A DNA stretch of 64,000 nt from Massospora cicadina (GCA_022478985.1 JAKSZP010006706.1:1-64000), one strand, 5' to 3'; shown: positions 1-12,099, counted from the first letter of the stretch. A program made the numbers and translations. Notes: generated by a model not told the origin, from the letters alone.

Positions 1-2017
1 CAATGATATTAATGGTTTCTCTCAAACCTTTTCAGAGCACCTTGAGCATCTAGAAGAAGTATTCCTCCAGCTCGCTGAGGTGAACATCAAAATTAAGCCT
101 CAAAAATGTAACTTCTATAAAGATCAGTTGGTTTATCTGGGGTTTGTGGTAGACTCCAAGGGGCTGAAATCACAGCCAGCCAAGGTGGAGGCCATCCGCA
201 AAATGACTATACCTAATAGCAAATGAGACATACAGGTATTTTTAGGAATGGTAAGTTCTTATTGGCACTTCATCCCTAACTTTAGCTGTATTGGGGGCCA
301 CTCTTTGAGTTGTTAAAAAAGGTTCTGTGTTCAAATAGATGGAACGTCATCAATACGCCCCTGATACACTTTGGACAGCGCTGATCAGTGAGCTGGTGCT
401 AAGCTATTCAAACTTTGATAGGAAGTTTATTATTCGGATGGATGCGTCCCTTTCTACTGTTGGGGCGGTACATTCTCAGAAAGATGATAAGGGAGAGGAG
501 CATCCCGTTGCATACTGCAGTCAAAGTCTGAACTGCCAAGAGTGTAATTATACCATGACTGAGTGGGAGTGCTTAACGGTGATCTATGTATGTAAGCAAT
601 TTATATTCTACTTTAATGGGGTAAAGTTCAAAGTTGTGACAGATCACGCGTCACTACGCTGGTTGCAGAACATCAAAGAGCCTGAAGGACGTTTGGCTTG
701 ATGGGCTCTTAAGCTGCAGGATTATGACTTCAAGATCCTTCACCACCCAGGAGTAAAGCATCAGAACACTGACTGTTTATCTCAATTGCTGACTGTTGCC
801 GTGATGGTGGATCTCAGTGATGTGATGTATGATAATATGATCAGCATGTAATATTTGACGAACCATCCCAAGTGATCAAAGCGTTACCTTAGATGTGAAA
901 GAATACCTTTCAATGGAATGGGGAACTGTACAAGCGGATTGGAGATTCTACGGTGAATTTTCTGCGATCCTCAGCATGGCTGGGAATTATTATGAGCGCC
1001 CACAAGGCAGTCGGACATGGTGGTGTGTGCAAGATAATGGAGTTGTTGTGCCTTCAGTACTATTGGGAAAGTATTAACTTTGATGTGCTCAAAACCATTT
1101 CCTGTTGCCACCAGTGCCAAGTGGAAAAGCCATTCTGCCATAGGATTTTGTACTGTTAGTGAAACCACATTTTTTGGCATACGGTTTCCCTTGATGTCGT
1201 CAGCCCTCTGCCAACAGGAGCTAACTGGTTCAAGTACATTCTGGTGGCTATTGACCACTTGACCAGGTGGGTTGAAGCGTGGGCAATATGGGATTTGGGG
1301 GCGGTCACAGTGGCCAAGTTTGTAATTGAATGTATTATCCAGTGACATGGCTGTCTTCAGTTCATTCTTACCAATAATGGAACCAACTTCACCTCACACA
1401 TGCCTCCCTAAACTGAATGAGATTATGGGCATCCATGGGGTTCTGATGACTCCATATTACCCCAAGTCCAAGGAATGGTCGAACAGGTTAATGGGACCTT
1501 GGTGAAAATATTGCAGAAATTAGTAATTAATTGACCTTTCGATTGGAGCTCCCTTCTTTCCACTGCCATGTTTGCCTATAATATTAGTTACCATTCTGCC
1601 ATGGGGAAGAGCCCCTTCCAACTACTATACAGATGGTATTCAGCTCTTCTGGCATTATTTTATCTGTGTGTAAAATACACCGGCAGAATGGAACCCCACT
1701 GCTATTTGACTAACCTTGTGAACACTTTGATCAAATTGCAAACTAAAGCATATTCCTTCAGCTTAGCCAAGAAGATCAAAAATCAGGCTGCCAATCAGGT
1801 ATGTCATAGTGGGTTGGCACAGTTCAAAGAGAGCAATATGGTTCTCTTCCATGATCAACATGGGTTCAGGCGGAAACACATGTTGGCCAGTATATGGATT
1901 GGTCCGTTCAAAGTCATAGAGAAAACCGGGGTTGACGCTTATACCATCAAGGACCCTGCATGTGGTCAGAACATTAACCAAGCGCATTCGAAGTTCCTCC
2001 AACCATATAAGCATTAG
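1..2017 (+). pseudogene. Ty3/Gypsy pol remnant, RT tail to integrase (element A)
   Basis: Decayed pol that enters from the left edge. It begins just after the reverse transcriptase catalytic motif and reads through the RT thumb (EHLEHLEEVF, then LGFVVDSKG) to about 290. RNase H follows at about 339-850, with the catalytic Asp in IRMDAS and the TDHASLRWLQN motif. The integrase zinc finger lies at about 990-1135 (H..H, then CCHQC), the core at about 1185-1660, and the C-terminal tether ends with SKFLQPYKH at 2017. At least four frame changes and an in-frame TGA near 225 make it non-functional. The 3' LTR starts 31 bases after the pol stop. The order RT-RNase H-IN is that of Metaviridae-type elements; the gag and protease part lies outside the window. 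Confidence 0.93.
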
Positions 2018-2047
2018 GGGCCTTATTGTCCAGTCAATGGGGGATAA

Positions 2048-2594
2048 TGTTGCAATTATGATATGACTGGACAATAAGCCTGATACAGCTAGGGTGGATT
2101 GGAAAGAATCCACCAACCATGATATCAGTTACAATTAATTGAGTGCCTCAAGTTGAGGCGATATTGGGATATTGGGTTACTATTGGATCACCTTCAAATA
2201 AGGCGATAAGGCAATATCAACATTCAATGAATTTTAATTATATCACATACATTAGGTTGATAGGGATCTGAAGAAAAGCAGGCTGAAACCATGGAGAATT
2301 GGCGGAATAGAATAGTATAAGCTTTGGGAGCGTATTGTCTGAAGCCGCTGTAAATAAGTGAGATGGGCAAAGAAGGGTAGGTTGTTAATAGTAGAGAGAG
2401 AATGGAACAGCGAAAGGTCGTTGTATTTATTAAAGCAAATAAAAAGTCTTTGGGGCGATTGCTCCTATTTTTTAGTATATTTTTAAGTGTTTCTGAAGGA
2501 CCAACAATCCTCACATCATCTGTCTGTTGTTCAGTGGGTTTAACCTGTGTGAACATTATGGCGGATCCTAACAATACTGGCCAAAATTATAACA
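2048..2594 (+). repeat. 3' LTR of element A (LTR family X)
   Basis: Starts TGTTGCAATT directly after a purine run (GGGGGATAA) that serves as polypurine tract and ends AATTATAACA. It aligns along its length with 6441-7040 and with 23656-24158: shared AAATAAGTGAGATG-type block, the GTTCAGTG segment and the same terminus. No primer binding site follows, as expected for a 3' LTR. Confidence 0.82.
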
Positions 2595-2890
2595 GGAAGC
2601 AAATTAATGAGTTTAAACCTGAGGCACAATGGACAATTTTTTAAGCTGGGCACCAATTTATTAATTTAAAAACTTTCATTGGGACCTGAGACTATCAAGG
2701 GAGAGGATCAGCCACAACTTTCCTGCTGGCAATGGCTACTTTCCACAGCCACCTCCAGACACTCTTCCCAATGTTCCGCACCAACTACTATGTGGCGAGA
2801 GGGGAGGCAGGGGAGCAACCTTCAGCTTATAGACCGTCACCCACCTCTCACCTATCACATGGGCTAAGTGACCCTGGGAAATTAGAGGAA
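2595..2890. other. Unassigned spacer between element A and an LTR-like unit
   Basis: No gene recognised. A short stretch near 2830-2860 (CCCACCTCTC..ACATGGG) resembles the reverse complement of a stretch near 54370-54400. The match is too short to define a repeat. Confidence 0.4.
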
Positions 2891-4359
2891 TGACCACTTT
2901 TTTAGGCCCCTTTTTTGTCCAGATGGGAACTCCTTACAATTTAGTTGCAGGGGTACTCCCTAGGTTTTACACAAGTTTGCTCATCAGGTAAGTCATCTCA
3001 CAATAAGTCATTTGATGCAAGAAACATTATGGTTGCACTATATGAGAGCCATCATGCCAAGTTAAAAACATGGCTTACATTGTGGACACTCATTACCCGT
3101 GATAGCACTCAAAGGCTGCTAGGAACCACATTTTGAGAATACAGGAAAATTTTTCACCATTATAGATCTGGGATGTATTTATCTTAAAGCATGGTTCCTG
3201 CGCCAAAAACTAAGATAAAGCTAGGCAACATGTGAACCTAAGTGTTCAGCAACTAATTTTTAAAGCTAGTCTTAGTAAAAGATATCTTTGAAGAGGAAGT
3301 TACCTTGTCTACACCTTCAGGACATCATAGGCTTTTTAAGAAATCGTGATCTTAGAAGGCTTGAATAAAGTGTTTTTCTAGCTGCTCAGTGTACTCCTCT
3401 TTTTCAACATGTAATTCCATTATGATACTTTCCTTATAGTAGACTTGTTAGAGACATGCTTATCTTGCTCATATTAGTAAGCGTTTGAACTGAATTATAA
3501 GTAATCAGTGATAAATTGTGTGTTTGGTAATCTGGGGCCACTAATTGTTTATTCTACATGCCTACACTGGTGGCCAAAATAATATAAATAACTAAAGAAG
3601 CAGCCACTACCAAAACAGAGAGAAAAGAGTGTGACTCCTCCGTTGGCCTTAGTGGGAGAAAATCAGGAGGTGTGATTCCAAGTTTACTGTGCAAAAATAT
3701 AGGGTCAGAAAGTGCTTTATTATAAAACTTCAGAAAAAAATGACCTAACAACATAAATGTGCAGGCTTTTTGGTTTTATTTCCAAGCGATGGTTGCGATG
3801 GTTTAATAAATATAAGTGCGTTGAAACGAGCCAGCGCACTTCTCAAATGATTACCTTTGGGTTTTGATCTTCTTACCATGGGTTTTGATCATCCAATTCT
3901 GTCTTGACAACCTTGAACATAGGTGATGATATTGATTTCCACTGCGCGCCCTTTTCATGCAATCATTTTCTATTGTGATTTTTTCTGTAAATACTTCACC
4001 TTGGAATTCCTCAGCTATAAATTTTGGAAGCTAAGGGTACTTTATTTTGAATTATCTATTAGTAAGGGAATGTGCCCTTGTATCACATACTTAAATTAGA
4101 CTTCTAAAATCAGAGCAGTCTGTTTGGTTTTCTTCACATGATACTATGCTGACTCAATGATAGTAAATAGGTTTTTTCTTTGGTTGGTTTGTGATTTGAC
4201 ATAGGTCAAAAAAGATGGGCTGCTGCTACTCATCTGTTATCTATGGTGTTCCCTAGGTCACAGATATTGGGAAATGACAGGACCATAGGAAAGAAGCCCT
4301 CTTAGTTTTAGAAAGCTGCATGACTTATCTAATTAATATGTATGCCCTGGAACTTTACA
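2891..4359 (-). repeat. LTR-like unit V, copy 1 (probable 3' LTR of the adjacent chromovirus remnant)
   Basis: About 1.47 kb that aligns over most of its length with 26379-27826, in the same orientation. Read on the minus strand, it starts TGTAAAGTTCC just after AGAAAGGGTAA, a polypurine-tract-like run. That run sits directly downstream of the chromodomain of the minus-strand pol at 4400-6330. This placement argues for a 3' LTR. The far end near 2891 (TGACCAC in plus orientation) is only approximate. Both copies keep an open minus-strand stretch (3554-3754 here) with similar protein sequence; I do not treat it as a gene. Confidence 0.6.
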
Positions 4360-4399
4360 TTACCCTTTCTAAAAAAACAGGGTCCACTTCCCCCTCTGG

Positions 4400-6330
4400 G
4401 TTTTATACCAAGGCTTAATTTGTAAGATGTTGGTAGCTTAATTGTCACGAGGGCAGTTGCCTTAGGTGAGAGAGCCAAGGGCGATTTGGGGCTCTTGGCT
4501 TGGAATTTCGCGAATAGCTCATGGCAGCTAGCACAGCCCTTGGAAGAGACCCGGCTATTTCATAGATGTGTACCCTTTCCATGACACTAGGTAGGGTACT
4601 CTGCACTTGACTCATTATGAGTCTAAGATTTTAACTTCGAATTAATGGGGTTCCTTCAACCAGGATTGGCTCAATCTCTACTGGTTTCTTTAATATAAAA
4701 TAAGAAAGTAAGGATGCTTGGAGGAGGGGTGGATCTTTCAGTGCATTGGCAGTTCTCTGTGAAAGGATCCGTTTCTCAACATTTTTTAATAAAAATATTC
4801 CAGCTTTTTCTAAAGCCAACTTCCATCATGAGACTTTGAGGTGAAGGTTCTTTGTGCCCATCATCACTAAGTTGCCTACTTGGGAATTGTTGTTGCATGG
4901 TACTACTTCTCAACAAACTTTTTATCATAGTTAGCTGATTTGATTAAGTGTATATAGACCTGTTATGCTCCTTCTAAATATGAGCTGCAAAGTTTCCCGC
5001 CAATGTAATTTTGCTGTGTATTTGAGACCAACGTTAAGGGAGCTGTTTACTCAAAGTTGTCTTACATCAGAGACACCCTTGAAGACAAGTGGAGGAGATT
5101 ATTGTACAAATTTTTTGGCCAAATGTGAGCTCATCTGCCCATGTGTCTTAGGATTCAGTAGCATTACATTGAAGGTACTTCTCCAACGATTACTTTTTCA
5201 GCTAGTCCAGTTTTCATATCAAGGTTTAAATGCCAACAATTTACAGGGCGTGGTCTTTAGAATGTCACACAGAGATTCTAAAACTTGAGGTAAACTGAGG
5301 CTCTTTGTCACTGTCACTTCCTGTGGTTCCCCAACGTTGAGAAGATGTTGGGAGCAAACAGCTAGACTATATCTTTAAACGTGTTTGTTGTCAAATAGGG
5401 GATGAATATGGCGTAATTTTAAGCGATATACTACCACCATGACTACTTCAAAGCCCTGGGACATTGGTAAACCTAAGATAAAAACCACTGGGAGTGGGGC
5501 CCGTGGACCTGCTGTTTGTCAGAGGGTTGGAGATGGCCATTTCGTCCTTTACATCAGGTTTGGAGCAGGCGCTAATTGAGAAGCCCTCTATCCAAGTGAG
5601 AACATCCTTTATGAGTCAATTCAAGTCATGCCCACATTAAATCAGGTCGACACACTACTTTACAACTGGATGCCCCATAGTGGAGGCATCATAATTTTAC
5701 TTATGACATGCAAACGCAGGGAAGAGTTAACCTACACTCAATCTCAGAAGTAAAGTACCCTGTTTTTGGAATACCAACCAGAAGGGGCTTTCCGCATCAA
5801 TTTTGATCAAAAAGAACTATACTTCTAATGTCTTATGACTGCTATGTAAAAATTACATCAGGTAGGGAATTTTCACTTTCAGTTGAGTTTGGGATATATT
5901 TGTTTAAGATATCTTGACCAACAGCCTCAAAAGATGTTAAAAACAACAAGTAGTTTGTAAAAAGAGTTTTTGTTTTGGGACAGGGTATGGAAGAATCTAT
6001 CACAACAATGGATGGAAATGAAAGTGTCACTATTGGTTTGTTGGGATTACAGTGAACAACTCAGTGTCATCATTAACTTAAGGAACTATTAGAGGATTAC
6101 AGCTAAGGATTAAGCAGAATGTAGGGACCCTTAACAAAGCCATATATAAAATCAAATATTGGGAATTCCCAGTGAGTCCAGGTCTTCTTGTGTGCCAACT
6201 TCTGTGGCTTGCAGAGTATATGAGTAATTTATGGTTAGTACGCACAGCTTCAATATGCTTGGACCCCTGTAAAAGATAACGCCTGTGCATCAAGGAATAG
6301 TCAACAGCAGCCAACTCTTCATGTTAAAAT
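4400..6330 (-). pseudogene. Chromovirus pol remnant: RNase H, integrase, chromodomain
   Basis: Minus-strand, heavily mutated. RNase H is visible at about 6320-6080 (RRYLLQGSKHIEAV, THKLLIY, TRRPG). The integrase zinc-finger region lies at about 5760-5600 (MGHP.., DVLTWIEG..), and the core begins near 5530 (GFYLRFTNVPG, corresponding to the usual DFITxLPxSQG) and runs to about 4950. The GPY-type tether is at 4820-4630. The chromodomain at about 4640-4480 shows YLVSWKGYTS. Stops and frame changes are scattered throughout. In this family the chromodomain targets integration to modified histones. The upstream RT, protease and gag are missing, cut off where the family X LTR begins at 6441. The LTR-like unit at 2891-4359 follows as its likely 3' end. 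Confidence 0.85.
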
Positions 6331-6440
6331 TTCCATGAACGCTAAGTTACAATAAACTGCCTTAAGTAATACGCCAAAAGGTGTTCATATCTATCATTAT
6401 AATGGGCAAAGCCCGCTGCTTTGTTCTAATATTTGGAAGG

Positions 6441-6901
6441 TGTTGGGATTCTGATATTACTAGATGATAAGCACTAAATAGCCACGGTGGAATGGCTAAA
6501 ATCCGTCTACCATGATTTACTAGTGTATAAATATTTGAGCACCTTAGGATATGGCAGTATCGAGTCAGAATAGATAGTTATTGGATCTCCTTCAATTAGT
6601 GCAATAGAGCAATGTCAACATATAATATATATATAATAGATTGCCTTGAACTAAGGTGATAGTGAATTTATGAATAGTATACTCTTCCAGAGCCAATGAG
6701 AATATGGCGGAACTGAATAGTTTAAGCAATGGGAAGTATCAACTGAAGTCACTGATATATAAGTGAGATGAGAAGATTGAAAAAGGAGTATTTTCAAGAG
6801 GTAGAAGTTAGTGAGCTGAGCAGAAAGGATCTGCTAGTTTATATTAAAATAAAGGGTATTGCTGAAGCAAGTAATTTACGATTTATTATTATTATTATTA
6901 T

Positions 6902-6932
<31 letters not shown>

Positions 6933-7040
6933 GTTTGTTTTGAGGACTGACATTCTCCATATTGTCTTTCAATTGCTCAGTGGTCTGAACCCTGCGCAAA
7001 TCTCACGGCATGTCTCAACAATACCGCTGAAATTATAACA
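6441..7040 (+). repeat. 5' LTR, family X, truncated element
   Basis: Starts TGTTGGGATT and ends AATTATAACA. It aligns with 2048-2594 and 23656-24158. A primer-binding-like sequence follows at 7042, so this is a 5' LTR rather than a solo LTR. It contains a TTA microsatellite at 6881-6930. The element's interior is almost entirely lost: another LTR starts 241 bases downstream. Confidence 0.8.
6881..6930 (+). repeat. (TTA)n microsatellite
   Basis: About 15 TTA/ATT units with one G interruption, inside the family X LTR. A shorter TTA run occurs in the 3' LTR of element C near 41110. Confidence 0.9.
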
Positions 7041-7041
7041 G

Positions 7042-7056
7042 TGGTGCTACTACAGG
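7042..7056 (+). promoter_or_regulatory. Primer binding site (degenerate)
   Basis: TGGTGCTACTACAGG lies one base after the LTR end. It matches, with one base missing, the TGGTGCTCACTAC site that follows the 5' LTRs of elements C, D, E and F. It would pair with a tRNA 3' end to prime minus-strand cDNA. Confidence 0.7.
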
Positions 7057-7281
7057 GGGGTTCTTCTGGTTGATGCCAGAGTAACTGACAGGTGGGTGAG
7101 GAGGTGATAGGGATGAGCTGCCAATTCAGCGGGGTTGGGGAAGAGCAAGCTGGTGTGATCCCAAATTGGTAGTTGTGTTCTGGCGATTGTTGGTGGAAGG
7201 GAGGGGCAATCCCTGGATGCCCACCCCACACGCTGAGGCTGGCAATAGGAGGAATATCATCAGGTTAAGTGGGGGGAGAAA

Positions 7282-8090
7282 TGTCAGAATTTTAACCAGA
7301 TGTATTCTTCCAATAATTTACCGTTATTTGAGATGAAATAGGTCAATCCTGGCGGATGGTTTATTGTTTTTATTTTGTAGTTATTGGTATGCTTTTTGAT
7401 AGTTGCTCCCCAATTGGGTTGAGCTGAATCTAGTATTCCACTGAGATTGGAAGTTAGGGTTGATCGGGATAAATCAATGGCCACAAATTGGTATATGAAT
7501 CACTGGCGACTAGTAGATAAGAATGATCCACTTTTATTAATAATTATATCTTGGTGGAAACTGATGATCCTAAGATTGAGGTGGCCAAGGATGTTTCTGG
7601 AGCCTAAATTAATAATTGAATATTGCTGAGGAAGGCAATTCCCTGAACACTTGACTACAACGAGTAGAAATGTGTTATTAGTGAGAAGCTAAGAAATCAT
7701 GAGTTTACCAAGAGGCCAAAGATGTTTCAGAGCATATTTATTAAGATAAATTCAGATTCAATATTTATTTATATTAATTATATGTCTTACCAGCGATTAA
7801 ATGCTGAGGATGAGCTAAAAAAAATATTTGGTCATTGGGAAGGATGGGGTGAGAGGGTCAACACCAGGAATATAGTAAGCGCAGTGGGAATAAGAGAGAG
7901 TAGTTGGCTGGAAGAACCAGCGATGAGCTGATAGGTCAGCAATGGGCGCAGTAGCCCTTTTGTAAATATAAATACCTGGCGCTTCCCTCTCAATAAACAT
8001 CTCCCTTTGCCCAATCTCCTTTTTTATTTAAGATTATGTTTATTCTCATGGGTTGGGTTTAGTAAGGGGGATTCATGAATGGTGCGGGTG
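7282..8090 (+). repeat. LTR-like sequence, family W, copy 1
   Basis: Begins TGTCAGAATT after a strong purine run (GTGGGGGGAGAAA). It shares a segment around CACTGGCGACTA (near 7500) and a promoter-like CCCTTTTGTAAATATA (near 7950) with 53595-54136. AATAAA occurs near 7990. The right end is not clear and is given approximately. Confidence 0.5.
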
Positions 8091-8218
8091 ACACACCAAT
8101 GGATCAGCTGGCACTGCTGGCCCCATCACCTAAGACAAAACAGCAAGGACTGACCAGATTTCATACTGGTTAGCCTGCTGACCAGCAAAGCCCACTATCG
8201 TGGAAAATAAATTTTCTG

Positions 8219-8229
8219 AAAGATGAATT
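8219..8229 (+). repeat. Target site duplication, left copy (half-LINE copy 1)
   Basis: AAAGATGAATT, repeated exactly at 10160-10170. It brackets the 1.93 kb ORF1-only unit. Confidence 0.75.
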
Positions 8230-10159
8230 TTTATTTAACTGAGGTAAGCTGACCAAGGGATGGACATTACCAAACTAAAACTAAAAATCATAATAGAAAA
8301 ATAATGATTCAAACAAAACGCCCAAAATGGATGGATCAATTGAATCATACCTAACAAAATATCAACCAGGTGGGCAGCGAATACTGCTATCCATCCATGG
8401 TGGATGGGGAGGGGGGATTGGGGGGCTTGTCTTCAGCCGCATCCATCTCATCCCAGAGTAAAGTGCGTGTTAAGGCAGGTAGTAAGGGTGTGCGGGCATC
8501 ATTGGCATGGGATTCGATATCCTTGATGACTGAAACTTCCAAATAGTTGCCAGCCATCATAATGCCAACGATGTATTTGGCCAAAGCATCTTCAGATTTG
8601 AGGTGGGCGTCTGGGAATTAAATGAATGTGGCATTGTTGGTTCAGGTGATTTTTTTCAGATTCCATGCTATATCTACCACATTCTGGATGGCTTCAGTGA
8701 TGTTTTTGTGTAAAGTTTTTATGTTGATCTTACTTTGTGCAGTAAGATTTTTGGGGATGACGGGAGGTGGAATTCCTTCTGTGAGTGCAGCCACAGATTT
8801 GGCGTCAGCTTTGTGGAGCGGATGGCAATCTGGTGTGGCGGCTGCTTCTACTGCAAGCTGATGGTCACTGTAGAACGGTTTGGCATTAGGTTGTGGGATA
8901 TATTTCTGAGGCAGGAATTTTGCATCCCATTCTGCGTTACAGAGATGCTTAACTTGCAGCGCCAGTTCTTTAATGACATTACCTGATACATCAATTTCAT
9001 CCAATAACTCCCATGGTTTTGGTTGAATTGGATTGGGGAATCAGCGTACCATTGAGGTTTGTTCAATTCATTTGTGGATGCATGGGATTGAACTGGGATC
9101 TAATCTGATGTTTGATTGGATGAGTTATTTATGGCATTGGGGCAATGTGGATACTTATTGGTGGCTGCAGGTGCAGCTGCAGCATCAGGCATTGGAGGAG
9201 GGGAAGGTAGCATCATACCCACATGTTAGAGTTGGCGCGGGGTGGGCAGCATATTGGTGGGCGTCAGGCAAACTTTTAGTGTCAGTGGAAGTTTCTGAGT
9301 ATGGGCTTTTGTGTTTTAAGTGGTCTAACTCAAAACAGGATGGACAAATCATCCATCTGCCCTCAACGCGGGCCCAGAATGGATGGTTGGGGGAAGATGG
9401 GATGGTGGCACGAGGGGGAATTGCCAAAGAAGTTTTTGTAAATTCAGGGATGATCGTGGCATATGCCTGAGGCCCAGAGAGGCGTGTGGCCCCATTTGGG
9501 ACCACAAATTTTAAGATGGAGTTGGTGCCGTAGCTGCCAAACCTTCCATCAGATCCTGGTGGAGCACTTTGGGGGGGGAGGTGGGTGGGCAAACCAGCAA
9601 ACTGGACCACCAAGGTGGTGTCCATTGGGAGCTGGGTCTGAGTTGTTGGAAGGGGAATATTATTAAATACTAATGGCACTGTTGCTGCAGTGGCTGCATC
9701 AGCTTCACAAGGGAAGCCAAGATCAAAGTACCCCTTATAGGGGTGGAAGTCAATAAAACAGGCTGGTGTCATCACCGCCTGAGCTATTTTGATAATGGCT
9801 TGGTTGTCATAGGAGAAGAATTTCCCATATTTGACCCTAAGACCAAAACGCATGTTGCTCTGGGGGAGCACCAAGGGGCAGCGGGGCACTGCTTGGGTTT
9901 GTGTAAGATGGGCATTGAGATCCTTGGGAGGAACGAATCATCCCAAGGGTTTGGAATGACTGGGCGAGCCAGTCCAAGTGCATTTTCCTGTTGGACAGAA
10001 AACAGAGGGGGGAGTTTTGCCACTGCCCCATGCTGGGACAGTCGGCAGTGGATCTGATGATGTCAGAGCAAGACTTCGGTGTGCAATTAAGTATTTGCTT
10101 TTAATCAACCAAATAAATTACTTGGAAAGTTATGCCGAGCAGAGAGAGTGTGTTTCTTA
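8230..10159 (-). mobile_element. ORF1-only retroelement (half-LINE-like), copy 1
   Basis: A 1930-bp unit on the minus strand, bounded by 11-bp direct repeats AAAGATGAATT. It aligns from end to end with 57121-59099, which sits at a different target with a different duplication. Reading the minus strand there is a short 5' leader, one long gag-like gene and a short A-rich 3' end (TTAAATAAA). No endonuclease or reverse transcriptase follows. Target duplications of variable length are typical of target-primed reverse transcription by LINEs; LTR elements here make 5-bp ones. I infer a non-autonomous element moved in trans, comparable in layout to mammalian HAL1. Confidence 0.65.
8340..10040 (-). 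pseudogene. Gag-like / LINE ORF1-like RNA-binding protein gene, copy 1
   Basis: The longest open piece is 9185-9889. It reads LRVKYGKFF..., then a segment YFDLGFPCEAD, then LVVQFAGLPTHLPP (the likely RRM-like fold seen in fungal LINE ORF1 proteins), then GATRLSGPQAYATI. It ends in a zinc-knuckle motif CPSCFELDHLKHKS in which the last Cys is Ser; copy 2 keeps it. N-terminal pieces are at 9784-10023 in a shifted frame. C-terminal pieces run to about 8340 (LLPALTRTLLWDEMDAAE). The start codon seen in copy 2 appears mutated here. Several frameshifts break it. The role in RNA binding is inferred from the knuckle and the layout; no catalytic domain is present. Confidence 0.6.
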
Positions 10160-10170
10160 AAAGATGAATT
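10160..10170 (+). repeat. Target site duplication, right copy (half-LINE copy 1)
   Basis: AAAGATGAATT, identical to 8219-8229. Confidence 0.75.
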
Positions 10171-10530
10171 AAGAGAAATAAATAAAAGCAAAAACCCCAG
10201 ACTAAGGCAAGAACGTCCTATTTAAAACCAAAAACCTCTAAACAAAGAAACACTTATCTGATAGAATTTAAATGGTGGTCCTCTTGAAATTGAGAGATGC
10301 ATAATATACTGAGGGTTATTTAAGTGGATGCATGAGGGAGGAAAAAAGTCTAATGGTCAGCTATTATATCAGCTGCACTATCAGATTAACAAATTACCAA
10401 TATATTAGCTACCAGGCTAACCAAAAGGTCTGACATGATTCACTAACAACATTATCACCAATATTTAGAGTGTAAGTGCTTGAGGTCAAGTTGTATTATA
10501 ACGCAAATGCCACAATTGACATTCAATTGA
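10171..10530 (+). repeat. Repeat T, copy 1
   Basis: About 350 bp that recurs as a direct repeat at 10970-11307. Shared blocks include AAAAGCAAAAA, CTGATAGAATTTAAA, the ATCAGATTAACAAA/ATCAGACTTACAAA region, GTGCTTGAGGT and AATTGACATT. No coding sense was recognised. It lies outside the half-LINE because the 11-bp duplication separates them. Confidence 0.7.
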
Positions 10531-10969
10531 TCGATACATCACCCTTTAAGATGGTGACATAATTATGCATCAGCAGAGGCAATGTAAGAGGTGAACAATG
10601 GGTGCTGGTAATAGGTACCAGGTCCACAAACGGGCACTTTTGACAATACTTTAGCAGCCCAGGAACACTGGTTGTGGTGGCCATCTGAAAGCACGCTATA
10701 CTTTTACTGTGAGCACTGTTAAGGCAGTCAAACGAGAGACACAATATAAGTTTAAATGTTGTCCATCACTGTAGGGAGACGGCGTTATGGGTACATGAAG
10801 CATGAATGATAGCAGGATGGTAGTTGGGAGCACAGTGGACATTCTGGCGGCATGTGGACTTTTTGAATTGGTAAATAAGTAGGGTGGAAAATCTAAAGAA
10901 ATTAAAATAATGTAGTGGGAAAAGCCTGCTACATCTTCATAACACTGGGATAGGTTTGGTGAAGCAGAC
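10531..10969. other. Unassigned spacer between the two T repeats
   Basis: Single-copy in the window. Minus-strand open frames (10523-10744, 10696-11016) have no family signature and are taken as chance. Confidence 0.4.
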
Positions 10970-11307
10970 AAAAGCAAAAAACTGAGATTAAGATGAGGTA
11001 TTTTTATTTTAAACAAAAATATGATATGAAAAAAACCTGATAGAATTTAAAGATGTGTTTCTTTGAAAATATAAGGGAATTTTAAACTTAAGATCAGCAT
11101 AATTGGATGAATGAAGGATTAAACAAGCCTAAAAATTGGTGGAAATTCCTGATGTATCATCAGACTTACAAACTGTTAATATGATAAACAGTCAAGCATA
11201 ACTGAAAGGTCCAGCAGTACGCACTTACAGGAGAGTTATGCCACGATCTAGGAATGTAGGTGCTTGAGGTTGAGTCACATTAAAGTGCAAAAGCAATAAT
11301 TGACATT
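10970..11307 (+). repeat. Repeat T, copy 2, cut by element D
   Basis: Second copy of the T sequence, diverged from 10171-10530. It ends in ACATT at 11303-11307, which is the left target duplication of element D. Confidence 0.7.
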
Positions 11308-12075
11308 TGTTGGGCTTCCGTTTTTGTGTCTCAATGGTGCTGTGCCCAAGAAGCCCAACAGTCAATACTTTAAGCAGTCTAAAACTCAAAACAAGTATAT
11401 TATTTATTTTTGATGGTGCCAAGTCATGCTTAGGTCTTGTCAACTAGTTTATCTGTACTCGAGTAAGTACAGCAAAAAGGGGCGTATTGAAGTCAAGTAC
11501 CAAAAAGAGTTATAGAAATAACAACGTAACTTTATCGTAGTATAAAAAAATGATCTATATATGTTACCTCAACAATATAAACCCCATTAAGAAAATAATT
11601 GATGGACTTAAAGGGAGGAATCTGTATGGGTGGCTCTTGGTCAGGCGATGCATCCAGATTGTACAATGTCATTATATCATATTTTTGAAAGTGTAAAAAT
11701 TTAGTTTGATTGTACCAAGTCAGATGAGATTTGTTATCACTTAGGGTGATAGTTAGGCAGATTCTTGATTCTTACCCTTTTTCAGGTATGTCTTTATCTA
11801 CTGCATAATGTGCCACCTAGTTTAATAGTCACCTGACATTTTTATGCTCTTTTATTTTGATTAAGCAGTATTTTATCTCATGATAATTTGTGTATCAAAT
11901 GGGACCAAATGGAATTTTACTAAAGTCTAATTGATTTACGACAATTATTAGCTTTTCCATAAAATTAATTTATGTGACTTATTTAACCCACTCTTTGGGT
12001 CTAAGTGTCAATTCTCTCATGGTAGTCAATTGTCTAATATTCTTACCATCATGTCCAATATCCTGATATCAAACA
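11308..12075 (-). repeat. 3' LTR of element D
   Basis: 768 bp, aligning with 18105-18868 through blocks such as TCAAGTACCAAAAAGAG, AATATAAACCCC, GTCAGATGAGA and TCATGG.AGTCAATTG. Divergence between the two LTRs is high, so the insertion is old relative to element N. Confidence 0.9.
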
Positions 12076-12099
12076 TCACCTCATTCAAGAATATTGGCA

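Noticed and set aside
2489..2504. GTTTCTGAAGGACCAA shared by the LTR of element A and the spacer at 61955-61970
   Set aside because: A single 16-base match between two places in 64 kb is expected by chance about once; flanks do not align.
2830..2870. Inverted similarity to 54365-54405
   Set aside because: Only about 30 bases align well; no boundaries or duplications.
5449..5590. Plus-strand ATG in a good initiation context (CCACCATG) with an open stretch
   Set aside because: The opposite strand aligns with integrase zinc finger and core, so this is its antisense.
8622..9666. Plus-strand open frames over the half-LINE
   Set aside because: They are antisense to the conserved knuckle protein; similar frames appear at 57483-58163 for the same reason.
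10171..11307. Repeat T as promoter monomers of the half-LINE, as in mouse L1
   Set aside because: The 11-bp target duplication at 10160-10170 separates the unit from the repeats, and copy 2 has no such repeats upstream.
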